A stretch of 64,000 nucleotides of DNA from Candidatus Manganitrophaceae bacterium (GCA_016200325.1 JACQEZ010000020.1:310001-374000); one strand, 5' to 3'; shown: positions 27,571-36,757, counted from the stretch's first letter. Notes: generated by a model not told the origin, from the sequence alone. Numbers and translations: made by a program.

Positions 27571-29307
27571 TTGAAGCGATCTTTCCGCGTTGTCCTGATC
27601 AAGCCGTCTCATTATGACGATGAAGGGTATGTCATCCGATGGATGCGGTCGGCGATTCCGAGCAATACGATGGCCTGTCTCTACACCATCACCGAGCAGG
27701 TGCGGACTTCGGGACGGTTGGGGGCCGATGTCGATCTCGCGATCGATGTCTATGACGAGATCAATCAGCGAATTCCGGTTCAAAAAATCATTCAGCAACT
27801 GAAGGCGCCGAATGAATCGGGGGTCATCTGTTTTGCAGGGGTCCAGTCGAACCAGTTCCCGCGGTCCATCGATCTGGCGCGGCCGTTTCGGGCCGCCGGC
27901 CTGACGGTGATGATCGGCGGGTTTCATGTCAGCGGCTGCCTCTCGATGCTGAAGGAACTTCCCGAAGATCTCAAGGCAGCGATGGACGAGGGGATCACGC
28001 TGGTGGCTGGGGAGGTGGAGGAGCGGATGGGGGATCTGCTCGAAGATGCGCTGCACGGCCGCCTGAAACCGCTATACAACTTTATGAAGGACCTCCCGTC
28101 GCTCGAAGGCCAGCCGATGCCGATCTTGCCGGTGGAGACGGTGACGCGGGTCGTCGGCAACATGACGACCTTCGATGCCGGACGGGGATGTCCCTTCGAG
28201 TGCAGCTTCTGCACCATCATCAACGTGCAGGGGAGAAAGTCCCGCTGGCGGACCGCCGACGACGTCGAAGCGATCATCCGGGAGAATCACCGGCGCGGCC
28301 TCAACTGCTACTTCATCACCGACGACGATTTCGCCCGGAACCGAAATTGGGAGGCGATCCTCGACCGGATTATTCTCCTCCGCGAGCGGGAGAAGATCCG
28401 GATCTCGCTCTTAATTCAGGTCGACACCGCCTGCCACCGGCTCCCCCGCTTTATCGAAAAAGCGGCGAAGGCCGGCTGCAAGAAGGTCTTTATCGGATTG
28501 GAGAGTGTCAACAGCGCGACGCTGAAGGAGACCGGGAAGAAGCAGAATAACGTCGAAGAGTACCGGACGATGCTCCAGGCGTGGCGGAAGACGAAGGCGG
28601 TCACCTATGCCGGCTACATCATCGGCTTTCCGAACGACACTTATGAGTCGGTGATGCGCGACGTCGAGGTCCTCAAGAACGAGCTGCCGCTCGACCTGGT
28701 CGAATTTTTTGTTCTCACGCCGCTCCCCGGTTCGGAGGACCATCAGATTTTGGTCAATCAAGGGGTCTGGCTCGATCCCGACATGAACAAATACGACTCC
28801 GAACATCCCTGCACGGCCCATTCAAAGATGTCGCAGGAAGAGTGGATGCGGGCTTATCACGACGCCTGGAAGACCTTTTATACCTTTGAGCATATCGAAA
28901 CGATCTTCCGCCGCCGGATGGCCGACGGGGAGCGGAACGTCGGAAAGATGGTCAGCCAGATGCTCTGGTTCCGCGGATCGATGTTTGTCGAGGGGGTTCA
29001 TCCGCTTCAGGCGGGAATCATCCGGAGAAAGCACCGCTCCGAGCGGCGTCCGTCGCTGCCGCAGGAGGGCCGACTCGTCTTTGCTTGGCGGCGCCTTCGG
29101 GAGGTCGGATCAACCATCTTCGGCATGGCGGCGTTGTATTGGAAGCTCTCTCGGATCGCCCGAAAAGTAGAGAAGGATCCCACCCCAAAAACCGGCCCCG
29201 ATCTCGCGATGACCCCGGTCGTCAAGGCGCAGCCGTTGAAAGTTCTCCCCTCCACCCCGGAGCGCGGCGTTCCGGAAGCGATCGGGATCGGAGAGGGACG
29301 CAAATAG
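27571..29307 (+). CDS. B12-binding-domain-like radical SAM protein
   Basis: A 578-residue protein starting with TTG after AAGGAGC. The N-terminal part (about 1-160) looks like the Rossmann-type cobalamin-binding domain that often precedes radical SAM, but I see no DxHxxG cobalamin ligand motif. The radical SAM core has C-x3-C-x2-C as GRGCPFECSFCTIINVQGRKSR, followed by YFITDDDFARNRNW and VFIGLESVNSATLKETGK. The C-terminal 130 residues are unassigned. It is found alone here with no neighbouring pathway. Methyltransferase or lipid-modification roles are known for relatives; the substrate is unknown. Confidence 0.85.
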   Translation: MKRSFRVVLIKPSHYDDEGYVIRWMRSAIPSNTMACLYTITEQVRTSGRLGADVDLAIDVYDEINQRIPVQKIIQQLKAPNESGVICFAGVQSNQFPRSIDLARPFRAAGLTVMIGGFHVSGCLSMLKELPEDLKAAMDEGITLVAGEVEERMGDLLEDALHGRLKPLYNFMKDLPSLEGQPMPILPVETVTRVVGNMTTFDAGRGCPFECSFCTIINVQGRKSRWRTADDVEAIIRENHRRGLNCYFITDDDFARNRNWEAILDRIILLREREKIRISLLIQVDTACHRLPRFIEKAAKAGCKKVFIGLESVNSATLKETGKKQNNVEEYRTMLQAWRKTKAVTYAGYIIGFPNDTYESVMRDVEVLKNELPLDLVEFFVLTPLPGSEDHQILVNQGVWLDPDMNKYDSEHPCTAHSKMSQEEWMRAYHDAWKTFYTFEHIETIFRRRMADGERNVGKMVSQMLWFRGSMFVEGVHPLQAGIIRRKHRSERRPSLPQEGRLVFAWRRLREVGSTIFGMAALYWKLSRIARKVEKDPTPKTGPDLAMTPVVKAQPLKVLPSTPERGVPEAIGIGEGRK

Positions 29308-29319
29308 TTCGAAAGGGGA

Positions 29320-29348
29320 TTGTTCCCCCTCCTCCGCTTCGTTATAAT
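29320..29348 (+). promoter_or_regulatory. Sigma-70 promoter for exoD
   Basis: TTGTTC and a perfect TATAAT are spaced 17 bases. The resulting mRNA would begin near 29355, just before a 15-codon upstream ORF. Confidence 0.7.
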
Positions 29349-29357
29349 CATCCGATC

Positions 29358-29405
29358 ATGCGAAAGAGCACGCAGGCCGGATCAACGGAGGAGCGGGAAT
29401 TTTGA
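29358..29405 (+). other. Possible 15-codon upstream ORF coupled to exoD
   Basis: ATG at 29358 opens 15 codons (MRKSTQAGSTEEREF) ending at TGA 29403-29405, which overlaps the TTG start of exoD (29402-29404). No strong ribosome site precedes it, so it is a modest possibility for translational coupling. Confidence 0.25.
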
Positions 29406-30025
29406 CATCGAATGCGGGAACCCATCCCACGCGGCTTTCGGAGGATCTTCGGTTCATTCTGAGGGAAGCGGGCCGCAAGGGGATGACGGTCGGGAAGATC
29501 ATCGAGATCCTCCACGGCCGCGGGCTCGATGTCTTGGTCATTCTTCTTACCCTTCCGTTTTGCACGCCGATCCCCTTGCCAGGCCTGTCGACCCCGTTCG
29601 GCCTGATCTTGATGTTCTTCGGCCTGCGGATCGCCCTGCGGCAGCGGCCGTGGCTGCCGCGGCGGCTCCTCGCCATTGAGATTCCATATTCGACCCTCGA
29701 AAAAATTATTCACGCCGCGCTGGCGATCGCCACCCGTCTGGAGAAGATCCTCCATCCCCGGCTCCGCTTTTTCAAAGAGTGGCCCTCGCTGAATTTCTTC
29801 AACGGCCTCTCCATCCTGATCAGCGGCTTTGTCTTGGCGCTCCCGCTTCCGATCCCGTTCACCAACACCCTGCCGGCCTGGTCGATCCTGCTTACCGCCG
29901 CGGGAATGATGGAGAACGACGGCCTCGTCATCGTCGCCGGCTACCTGATGGCCGGCCTGACCTGGATTTATCTTGTCTCGCTGGTGTGGGTCGGAAAAGC
30001 AGGATTAAGTTGGTTGGGATTTTAA
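29402..30025 (+). CDS. ExoD-like membrane protein
   Basis: A 207-residue protein of the exopolysaccharide-synthesis ExoD family. It starts with TTG after GGAGGAG. Several hydrophobic segments (about 42-75, 135-160 and 175-200) and the conserved LPFCTPIPLPGLSTPFGLILM and IPFTNTLPAWSILLTAAGMMENDG mark the family. ExoD affects polysaccharide output in rhizobia, with unknown mechanism. It converges on the diguanylate cyclase with a 31-base gap. Confidence 0.85.
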   Translation: MTSNAGTHPTRLSEDLRFILREAGRKGMTVGKIIEILHGRGLDVLVILLTLPFCTPIPLPGLSTPFGLILMFFGLRIALRQRPWLPRRLLAIEIPYSTLEKIIHAALAIATRLEKILHPRLRFFKEWPSLNFFNGLSILISGFVLALPLPIPFTNTLPAWSILLTAAGMMENDGLVIVAGYLMAGLTWIYLVSLVWVGKAGLSWLGF

Positions 30026-30056
30026 GCGGATTCTTCGTTCAGGCTTGGAAAGAGTG

Positions 30057-31592
30057 TTACAGCGCGGAGATGCGGTTTTTCCCCATCCGTTTGGAATGAT
30101 AGAGGGCGGCGTCGGCGGCGGCGATGAGCGTGGTCAAATCGGTTGCATCTTCGGGATAGGTCGCCATCCCGATGCTGAGCGACAGCGGGATCTCCTTGCC
30201 GCCCGACTCAAAGTGAAGGCCGGCAACGGCGGCCCGCAAATGCTCCGCGACATTCTGCGTCGCCTCCTTCGTCGTCTCCGGAAGAACGACCGTAAATTCA
30301 TCGCCGCCGTACCGTGCGCAGAGGTCGGTGTTGCGGACCGCCGCTTGGATCGTCCGGGCGATCTCTTTCAAAGCGGCGTCGCCGGCCGGATGACCGTAGG
30401 TGTCGTTAATCGGCTTGAAATCGTCAACATCGATAATCAATAGAGAGCAGCAGTGAAGATACCGCGATGCCCGCTCGATCTCGTCTTTCGAGCGTTCGTA
30501 GAAGTGTCGATGGTTTGAGAGCCCGGTCAACTCGTCGGTGATTACCATCGTCTGAATCTTTTTCAGCAACCGTCTCTTTTCAATCTCGATTGCGATGTCG
30601 CGGCTCAGGCGAACCAGCATGATCTGATCTTCCGCGCTGAAGGGGGCCCCGTCCCATTTGTCGGCGACGCAGATCCGCCCAATCGGCTTCTCTTCCAAGA
30701 TCAACAGTTCGAGGTGACCTTCTCCGACATGAAGTGTCCAAGGGCTCTTCGACTCGGAGAAGACTTCTTCCACCGCTTCTTCCGGCGGATCGGTCCACCC
30801 GACCGGATGGAAGGGGCGAAGATCCAATCGAAGTTTTTCTAAAGAGTCGCTGTCGCCCGCGGAGGGACCGGCTTTAGAAAAGCAGAGGAGGTGTCCGGTC
30901 TCGTCGAGAATTTCCAGAATCGCCGACCGTGCCCGCGTGGCCCGTCGGCCGAGCTCCAAAATCAGCCCAAAGGGGAGCTGCTTCATCGGCTCGGTATGAA
31001 GGAGTTGCGAGGCTTCGTAGAGCGTTTCGAGCTGCTCCGCCGCACGCTGGGCCTGGTCTGATTTTCGATAGAGGTCTTTCAGGAGCAGGTTGGTCACCAG
31101 TGCCGCGACAGCATAGACCGAAATAGAAAGAAGGTATTGGAGGTCAAAGTGCGGGCGCGGTCCGAAGAAAAAGCCGTTCGCCGAGACGACCACGACCGAG
31201 AGGACCACGGAGAGGAGCGGAAGTCCGGTGAAAAAAGCGCCCGATAAAATGATCACGAAAAGATAGAGCGAGAAAAAGGGGCTGGCGCTTTCACCGGTGA
31301 CGGAGATCAGCAGACGGATCTTGACCACCGAGAGAAAGGCCATGATCAGCAGCCAGTCGGGGCGGAGCCGGTGCCAGGGGACGGCAATCAGGGCGAGAAT
31401 CGAGAAAATGCCGCTGACCAGAATAAAGATGACGCCGGGCCAGGAGACCTGTTCCGGCGGAAGGGTTCTGGAGACGGCAAAGATCAGAAAGAGGCTGAAG
31501 ATGTATACCGAGGCGGAGAGGTAAATAAGGCGCTTTCGGTAGGCCTGGAGGCTGCTTTGAATATGGATTTCATTTTGGGAGTAGAGCGACAT
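30057..31592 (-). CDS. Membrane-bound GAF-GGDEF diguanylate cyclase
   Basis: A 511-residue protein. Five to six membrane helices occupy residues about 25-180. A GAF-like region (about 200-340) follows, then a GGDEF domain with an intact active site CARYGGDEFTVVLPE. RNTD five residues before it fits the product-binding RxxD inhibitory site. It should make cyclic di-GMP in response to an unknown signal, favouring surface life over motility, which is relevant to the motility genes in the window. A minus-strand promoter sits 60 bases upstream. Confidence 0.92.
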   Translation of the reverse strand: MSLYSQNEIHIQSSLQAYRKRLIYLSASVYIFSLFLIFAVSRTLPPEQVSWPGVIFILVSGIFSILALIAVPWHRLRPDWLLIMAFLSVVKIRLLISVTGESASPFFSLYLFVIILSGAFFTGLPLLSVVLSVVVVSANGFFFGPRPHFDLQYLLSISVYAVAALVTNLLLKDLYRKSDQAQRAAEQLETLYEASQLLHTEPMKQLPFGLILELGRRATRARSAILEILDETGHLLCFSKAGPSAGDSDSLEKLRLDLRPFHPVGWTDPPEEAVEEVFSESKSPWTLHVGEGHLELLILEEKPIGRICVADKWDGAPFSAEDQIMLVRLSRDIAIEIEKRRLLKKIQTMVITDELTGLSNHRHFYERSKDEIERASRYLHCCSLLIIDVDDFKPINDTYGHPAGDAALKEIARTIQAAVRNTDLCARYGGDEFTVVLPETTKEATQNVAEHLRAAVAGLHFESGGKEIPLSLSIGMATYPEDATDLTTLIAAADAALYHSKRMGKNRISAL

Positions 31593-31651
31593 CGGCCTTT
31601 TCTGTGAGGACTCGGGATTCGTCGGGTCGAGCAGGAAAATAAAGTATGCGA

Positions 31652-31679
31652 ATTATAACACCGATCTTTTAAACTTCAA
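31652..31679 (-). promoter_or_regulatory. Promoter for the diguanylate cyclase gene
   Basis: On the minus strand TTGAAG and a perfect TATAAT are 16 bases apart. Transcription would start near 31645. Confidence 0.65.
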
Positions 31680-31742
31680 CCTCTTTTTTATATCGAGATT
31701 ATTTCTCAAACCAGGCCAAAACGGTCAGGTAAAAAAGAGAGG

Positions 31743-34223
31743 TTATTTGGACTTTTTCCCCGGTTTGCGAACGACATCTCCCTCGACATTGAACTTCTGC
31801 GTCTCGCCGCGGGTATAGAGCTCAATCCACTCGGAAGGGATGACGCGAAAGATGAAGTGAGGACGGAAGGTCATGACGACGGCGGGAATCAGCACCACGG
31901 CGGCGGCACCGCTCGTCAGCATGGCGAGCGGCATCAGGAGCCCTTCCATATGGAAGTAGTAGCCGGTAAAAGTGACGAGGAAGGTGCCGGCGGCGAACGC
32001 GCCGGAGATCAGAAGAATGGCTTTTCCGGCGGTGGTCAGGGTGACGTGCAGCACCCGTTCAAGGTGACGGTTGAGCGCGAGCTCCTCCCGAAGCCGATAG
32101 AGGAGGTAGATCGCATAATCGGCCCCCATCCCGACCGCCATCGCGGAGACCGCCGCCGTCGAGATCCCGAGCGGAATACCGGTCAATCCCATAAATCCGA
32201 AGTTCCAGATGACGGCGATCAGAAGCGGAATGACGACGACGACCCCGCCCCAGAACGATCGAAAGATGATCGAGGAGAGGATAAAGGTGATGGCGATCAT
32301 CTGGACGATGTTCAAGAGCTTCCCGCGGATGATTACTTCATTGAGCGCGAGGGTCGTCGGGACACTTCCAGCGATGCCGATCGTCACATCGGGGGGAAAG
32401 TGCGCCGCTTTATATTCGTTGATTGTCTGGACCAGCTGCTCGGCGAGACGGGTCGTATCCGATTTTAGGAAGGTCAAAATCACCGCGTTCTGATATCCGA
32501 TATCGGCAAGCCGCTTGAAATCATCCGGATTGCCGGAGACGGAGTAGAGAAAGAGGAACTGCGCCGCTTCTTCGGGGCTGTCTGGAATCTGCTCCGACTT
32601 CGGGTCGTCCTGATAGAACGTCCGCCGCATCCGCTTGACGTAGTCAACATACGACTCGGTCCGGCCGACCGCCGGATTCTCCTTCAGCCGGGTCTGGAGC
32701 CCCTCGATCGCCCGCATGATCTTCGGATCTTTCAGGCCATCCGGCTGAGGGGTGCTGACGAGGATGTTCAGCGTCGAGGTGCCGCCGAACTTTTCATTTA
32801 ACACCCGGTCGTCTTTGCGCAGCGCGGTATGCTGGAAAAAGAGATCGCGCAGTGAATTGGTCAAGACGATTCGGTCGGCGAAAAGAAATGCGATCAACAC
32901 CGTACCGACCCCGCCGATCAAGATCCACTTCGCCTGAGGGCCGAGGGTCCAAGCGGCGACTTTCGAGAGAAGGCGGTCGGCGAAGGTCTTCCGCAAGACC
33001 ACTTCCAGCTCTTCTCCGCTCGGCGGCGGAATCAGCGAGCGGAGCGCCGGGACAAGGGTCATCTCCAGGACGAGGGCGCTGACGATGCCGAAGGCGGTCA
33101 TCAATCCGAACGACTGGAAGGTGGAGAGTTTAAAGGTGATCAGCGAAGCAAAGCTCGCCGCGGCGACGAGGCCGGCGGTGAGGAGCACCGGCGCCATTTT
33201 GGAGTTCGCCTCGACCACGGCGGTCTTCTGCGCCGGGTCGGGGATGTCCATCCCGATCGCATACTCGAGCTCATCATAGAATCGGCGGAGGATCTGCACC
33301 GAGTGGCCGGCGGCCATCGCCACGATTAAGATCGGCGTCAGCCCCTTCGTCCAAAGGTCGAGCTTCATCCCGGTGAAGCTGATAAACCCGAGCGCCCAGA
33401 TGACGCTGAGGAGCGCCGTCAGCGGCGGGATGATCATCCCTTGAAAGGTCCGGAACGAGAGGTAATGAATCAGCATGATGATCACGAAGGCCGCCGGGAA
33501 GACCCATCGGTTCATGACGGCGGTGTCTTTCTCTAAAAAGGCGAGGGAGACCGGCAGTCCGCCGAGGTGGATGGAAGTGGTCCCGTCGCTCTCTTTGTCG
33601 GCGATTGCTTTCAGCTGGTTGTAGATCGCCAGGTCGCTCACCGGCTCGGCGGCCGGCCCCTCCGCAATCGCGGCGGTCGCCTTTCGGATCTTCTCCGCCG
33701 CTTCGGTGTCTTGGACATCGATCACGATCGCCGCGGCGCTTGCGTCGGCCGAGACGAGCGAGCCGACAAAAAGGGGGTTGGCAAAGACCCGCTGACGAAT
33801 CGCCTCGGCCTGCTCCGGCGTGCCCGGGACCTCGGGCATTAACCGCTCGACGTTGAATCCTTGGTCATTGACATGAAGGTGTTTGACCCTTCGCGAGGCG
33901 AGGCTGAGGACGTTGTCGGGGTAGACGCCGGGGATCTTCTCGATCTCACGGGTCATCCGATCGATTTTGGCCAGGAGCGGCGGGGTAAAGATGGTGCCGT
34001 TTTTGGAGACGACGCCGACGACTACCGTGCGGCCCCCTCCGAAGAGCTGCTCGATCTTGTTGTTCATCTGGATATAGGGATGGTCTTGCGGAAGAATCCG
34101 TTTTGGATCGAGCTCGGTTTTGAGGAGGGGAAGTCTCAGAAGAAAAAGGAGGGTAATAATCACCACCCCCGCCATCACGGCATAGGCGTGGTTCGTGATC
34201 CACTCGAAGTACTTTCTCGCCAT
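31743..34223 (-). CDS. RND-superfamily exporter (MMPL/SSD type)
   Basis: An 826-residue inner-membrane protein with twelve predicted helices in two homologous halves. Each half has one helix, a large periplasmic loop, then five helices. Helical signatures include GLTPILIVAMAAGHSVQILRR in the first half and AVSAMAVGMGADYAIYLLYRL in the second, typical of COG1033 predicted exporters. Relatives move lipids or hopanoids, driven by the proton gradient. There is no membrane-fusion protein or TolC-type gene adjacent, so it probably acts alone. The C-terminus is basic (KPGKKSK). Confidence 0.88.
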   Translation of the reverse strand: MARKYFEWITNHAYAVMAGVVIITLLFLLRLPLLKTELDPKRILPQDHPYIQMNNKIEQLFGGGRTVVVGVVSKNGTIFTPPLLAKIDRMTREIEKIPGVYPDNVLSLASRRVKHLHVNDQGFNVERLMPEVPGTPEQAEAIRQRVFANPLFVGSLVSADASAAAIVIDVQDTEAAEKIRKATAAIAEGPAAEPVSDLAIYNQLKAIADKESDGTTSIHLGGLPVSLAFLEKDTAVMNRWVFPAAFVIIMLIHYLSFRTFQGMIIPPLTALLSVIWALGFISFTGMKLDLWTKGLTPILIVAMAAGHSVQILRRFYDELEYAIGMDIPDPAQKTAVVEANSKMAPVLLTAGLVAAASFASLITFKLSTFQSFGLMTAFGIVSALVLEMTLVPALRSLIPPPSGEELEVVLRKTFADRLLSKVAAWTLGPQAKWILIGGVGTVLIAFLFADRIVLTNSLRDLFFQHTALRKDDRVLNEKFGGTSTLNILVSTPQPDGLKDPKIMRAIEGLQTRLKENPAVGRTESYVDYVKRMRRTFYQDDPKSEQIPDSPEEAAQFLFLYSVSGNPDDFKRLADIGYQNAVILTFLKSDTTRLAEQLVQTINEYKAAHFPPDVTIGIAGSVPTTLALNEVIIRGKLLNIVQMIAITFILSSIIFRSFWGGVVVVIPLLIAVIWNFGFMGLTGIPLGISTAAVSAMAVGMGADYAIYLLYRLREELALNRHLERVLHVTLTTAGKAILLISGAFAAGTFLVTFTGYYFHMEGLLMPLAMLTSGAAAVVLIPAVVMTFRPHFIFRVIPSEWIELYTRGETQKFNVEGDVVRKPGKKSK

Positions 34224-34360
34224 TGATCTCCCAAGCCCTCATTTCGAAACGGTGCGGCGCCGAAACCATGCCGCGGCGAGGGCAAAAAGCTTTTAAAGAA
34301 TACCATTTTATACGGAAGAGTGCAAATCGGTCCGGCTTCCTCCGGCTCCGAACGATCGGA

Positions 34361-34975
34361 TCAAACCCCGTCCGGCCGGACGGCCAAAAGGGAGGCCACC
34401 GCTGAATGGCTCGTGGTCCCTTGCGGAGGAGCCTCCTGGTAGGAGAGCACCCGAAGTGATTTAAAGGCATGCAGAAGCTCGTTGGGATCGAGACACCACT
34501 CCTTCGGAAAGTTCGGATTGATCTTCAGCTCCTCCGTCGTGACACTTTGGTAGACGATCGCGCCGCCCGATCGAAGCCCTTGCGCCATCGCGGAGAAGAG
34601 GGGACGCGCCAAAAAGAAGAAACAGCAGATCAGATCGTATGACTTGGGCCGAATCGAGAAGTGATTGAGGTCGGCGACGATCGGGTGAATGGTCGCACGG
34701 TGGGAGCGGGCAAGCGCCGTTGCCTTTCGGACGGCCTCTTCAGAGAGATCGACGCCGTCGACCTGGAAGCCATTTTGGGCGAGGTAGAGGGCGTTCCGCC
34801 CCTCTCCCATCGCAAGATCGAGCGCCCGTCCTTTTTTGAGACGGGGGAGGCTCTCCATCAGAAAAGGGACCGGCGGGTCTCCCTCATATTCTCGGATGTC
34901 TTTTAGGATCAGCGAATCGGCCAAGGCGGGTCCTTCGATTTCGGCCAGTATAGACCGGGTCGGATCGAAGATCAA
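34361..34975 (-). CDS. Class I SAM-dependent methyltransferase, TehB-like
   Basis: A 204-residue enzyme. Motif I is GRALDLAMGEGRNALYLAQ, followed by the acidic VDGVDLSEEAV at the end of strand 2 and YDLICCFFFLARP at the post-I region. These resemble tellurite-resistance and thiol methyltransferases of the TehB type. Substrate cannot be assigned. It is followed on the minus strand by the RND exporter after 137 bases, which may share transcription. Confidence 0.85.
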   Translation of the reverse strand: MIFDPTRSILAEIEGPALADSLILKDIREYEGDPPVPFLMESLPRLKKGRALDLAMGEGRNALYLAQNGFQVDGVDLSEEAVRKATALARSHRATIHPIVADLNHFSIRPKSYDLICCFFFLARPLFSAMAQGLRSGGAIVYQSVTTEELKINPNFPKEWCLDPNELLHAFKSLRVLSYQEAPPQGTTSHSAVASLLAVRPDGV

Positions 34976-35113
34976 GGACCTTCCTGGAAGGGGGTGCTTG
35001 CGGCGACTGGATAAAAAAGAATAACATTTTTATATTAGCCCATATTTTGTGGTGATCAAAAAGGGGTGGGGGATGAGGATCGAGAGGACTCGATAATGAG
35101 AGGAGAAATGTAG

Positions 35114-35518
35114 ATGAGACCTAAATTCGGTACGATCGGACAGATTAAAAAGGGAAATCCTCTGTATGCAAGGGAGGGAAGCTCCGCCTTTGACGTCGCG
35201 ACGCGGCTGCTCGATACCGGACATACCGGCATGCCGGTGATCGATGAAACCGACCGGGTGATCGGGGTCGTCAGCGAACAGGATATCCTCCGCGCCCTTC
35301 GTGGGTCACAGCCGTTGGAAACGCTTCAGGTAAATGAGATTATGACCCCGATCGCCATCGTGGTCGATGAGACGGCGACCTTGGAAGAGGCGAGTGAAGC
35401 GATGGAAGATCTTCAGATCCACCGTCTGCCGGTGGTCCGGGGGGAAAAGCTCGTCGGGACCATCACCCGCCACGATCTGATCCGAGCCTGGCTTGGTCTG
35501 AACGTGGAGGCCGCTTAA
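35114..35518 (+). CDS. Two-CBS-domain protein
   Basis: A 134-residue protein consisting of a CBS-domain pair: DTGHTGMPVIDETDRVIGVVSEQDILRA (about 35-62) and LQIHRLPVVRGEKLVGTITRHDLIRAW (about 99-126). CBS pairs bind adenine nucleotides and act as energy-state sensors, usually regulating a partner protein. None is adjacent. The start is ATG after GAGAGGAGAAATGTAG. Confidence 0.9.
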   Translation: MRPKFGTIGQIKKGNPLYAREGSSAFDVATRLLDTGHTGMPVIDETDRVIGVVSEQDILRALRGSQPLETLQVNEIMTPIAIVVDETATLEEASEAMEDLQIHRLPVVRGEKLVGTITRHDLIRAWLGLNVEAA

Positions 35519-35535
35519 CGCTAGAACTGAAATAG

Positions 35536-35576
35536 AGCGGCCTTATCCATCGCCGATACAAAAGGATAGGGCCGCT
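35536..35576 (+). terminator. Hairpin terminator after the CBS gene
   Basis: AGCGGCCTTATCC pairs with GGATAGGGCCGCT (13 bp, one G-U) across a 15-base loop, 17 bases after the stop codon. The downstream sequence is not T-rich, so termination strength is uncertain. Confidence 0.5.
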
Positions 35577-35617
35577 TCATTGATTTCGTGCTTTCTTCTC
35601 CTGCGGTCCTATCTTGT

Positions 35618-35682
35618 TTTCCCGGCCCGCTTTCCCGTCTGGATTTCCTGTCTTGCTTTCCTGTTTTGCTTTCCTATTGATC
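35618..35682. repeat. Five imperfect 13-bp tandem repeats overlapping the mtnB -35
   Basis: Units of 13 bases start at 35618, 35631, 35644, 35657 and 35670; examples are TTTCCCGTCTGGA, TTTCCTGTCTTGC and TTTCCTGTTTTGC. All begin TTTCC and are almost pure pyrimidine on the left. The last unit runs into the -35 box at 35677. Confidence 0.7.
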
Positions 35683-35705
35683 GGCCCGGAGAAGCATGTT
35701 ATCCT
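35677..35705 (+). promoter_or_regulatory. Promoter for mtnB
   Basis: TTGATC and TATCCT are 17 bases apart. The GGAGGAGGAGG ribosome site and ATG at 35735 follow. Confidence 0.6.
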
Positions 35706-35734
35706 CTTGCCGTTTTGTTTGGAGGAGGAGGTCG

Positions 35735-36397
35735 ATGTCGAAAGAAACCGCTTCTGAGGAGATAGTCCGCGCCCAGCTCTGTGAGTTCCTCACCCTCTTC
35801 TATGAGAAGGGATGGGTCGCCGGAACCGGCGGTGGGATCTGCGCCGGGCTCGATGCCGATCGCTTTTTAATGGCGCCGACCGGCGTTCATAAGGAGCGGG
35901 TGCAACCGGACGATCTCTTCATCGTCGATCGCCGCGGGGGAGGCGTTCTTCAACCGCCGAAGAACACCACCCTTCGTCTTTCTGAATGCGCGACGATTTT
36001 TTGCCTGTTGATCAATCAAAGGGGGGCCGGATCGGTGATGCACAGTCACGGCCTCTCATCGGTGTTGGCAGCCGATTTGGCCGACGGTGCCGGGGAGGCC
36101 GATCGGATTGTCTTTAAAAACCTGGAGATGCTCAAGGGGATTCGCGGGGTGAGCAACCTCGATCGTCACGCGGTTCCGGTCATCCGGAACACGCCGCGTG
36201 AGCCGGAGCTGGTGGGACAGATTAAAACCGCGATCGAAGATCCCGACTTTGCGCGGGCGCACTGCATTCTCGTTCGGGATCATGGGGCCTATATCTGGGG
36301 GGCCGACCTTTGGGAGACGAAGCGGCACGCGGAGGTCTATCACTTCTTGTTCGAGGCGACGGTGGCGCGGGGACATCATCGAGCGGATAAAAAATAG
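35735..36397 (+). CDS. mtnB: Methylthioribulose-1-phosphate dehydratase-like class II aldolase
   Basis: A 220-residue class II aldolase/adducin-type protein. The start MSKETASEEI at 35735 follows a strong GGAGGAGGAGG site, so the longer upstream frame is not used. WVAGTGGGICAG, then LMAPTGVHKERVQPDDLF and HSHGLSSVLAADL, match MtnB of the methionine salvage pathway, which dehydrates methylthioribulose-1-phosphate. Zinc ligands would be the two histidines of HSH and H-x-E-x-Y-H near the C-terminus. No other mtn genes are in the window, so a related sugar-phosphate role cannot be excluded. Confidence 0.85.
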   Translation: MSKETASEEIVRAQLCEFLTLFYEKGWVAGTGGGICAGLDADRFLMAPTGVHKERVQPDDLFIVDRRGGGVLQPPKNTTLRLSECATIFCLLINQRGAGSVMHSHGLSSVLAADLADGAGEADRIVFKNLEMLKGIRGVSNLDRHAVPVIRNTPREPELVGQIKTAIEDPDFARAHCILVRDHGAYIWGADLWETKRHAEVYHFLFEATVARGHHRADKK

Positions 36398-36462
36398 GGG
36401 AGCAAGGCGGATGAGCCGCCCTTCCTCTACCCGTCGTTTTTTGCCGCGTTGGGTTTGTCATA

Positions 36463-36498
36463 AAAGACGGGCCGTCTTTTTCGGGACGGCCCGTCTTT
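36463..36498. terminator. Bidirectional terminator between mtnB and the DUF1059 gene
   Basis: A perfect 14-bp stem AAAGACGGGCCGTC/GACGGCCCGTCTTT has an 8-base loop and T-rich flanks on both strands. It separates convergent genes. Confidence 0.88.
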
Positions 36499-36514
36499 CT
36501 TTATCTTTTCTAGA

Positions 36515-36694
36515 TTATTTTTTCTCGTCCCGAATGAGCGTTTTCATCTTTTGTTGGAGTTCGGGTGGGATGTTGGTCATCCCATGTTTCTGACGTCCAT
36601 GCTCGGCCGCGGCCTTCATCACCTCTTCGTTGGTCTGTCCGCGTGCCACAAAATCACAGTCCACACCTGCATCTCTACAGTTGATCGTCTTCAT
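36515..36694 (-). CDS. DUF1059 family small protein
   Basis: A 59-residue protein read from ATG at 36694 after GGAGGTCGAG. The sequence starts MKTINCRDAGVDCDFVARGQ and continues with TNEEVMKAAAEHGRQKHG, a clear match to DUF1059 with its two N-terminal cysteines. Function is unknown; the cysteines may bind metal. A TTGAAT-18-TAACCT candidate promoter lies upstream on the minus strand. Confidence 0.85.
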   Translation of the reverse strand: MKTINCRDAGVDCDFVARGQTNEEVMKAAAEHGRQKHGMTNIPPELQQKMKTLIRDEKK

Positions 36695-36727
36695 CTCGAC
36701 CTCCTTGTTTGATGATAAATCTCACCT

Positions 36728-36757
36728 AGGTTATCAAAGGGAGGAGAGAAGATTCAA
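36728..36757 (-). promoter_or_regulatory. Candidate promoter for the DUF1059 gene
   Basis: On the minus strand TTGAAT and TAACCT are 18 bases apart, placing the transcription start near 36721 and the ATG 27 bases further on. Confidence 0.45.

Noticed and set aside
31743-34223. Naming the RND protein HpnN (hopanoid transport)
   Set aside because: No hopanoid genes nearby and the general exporter family fits as well.
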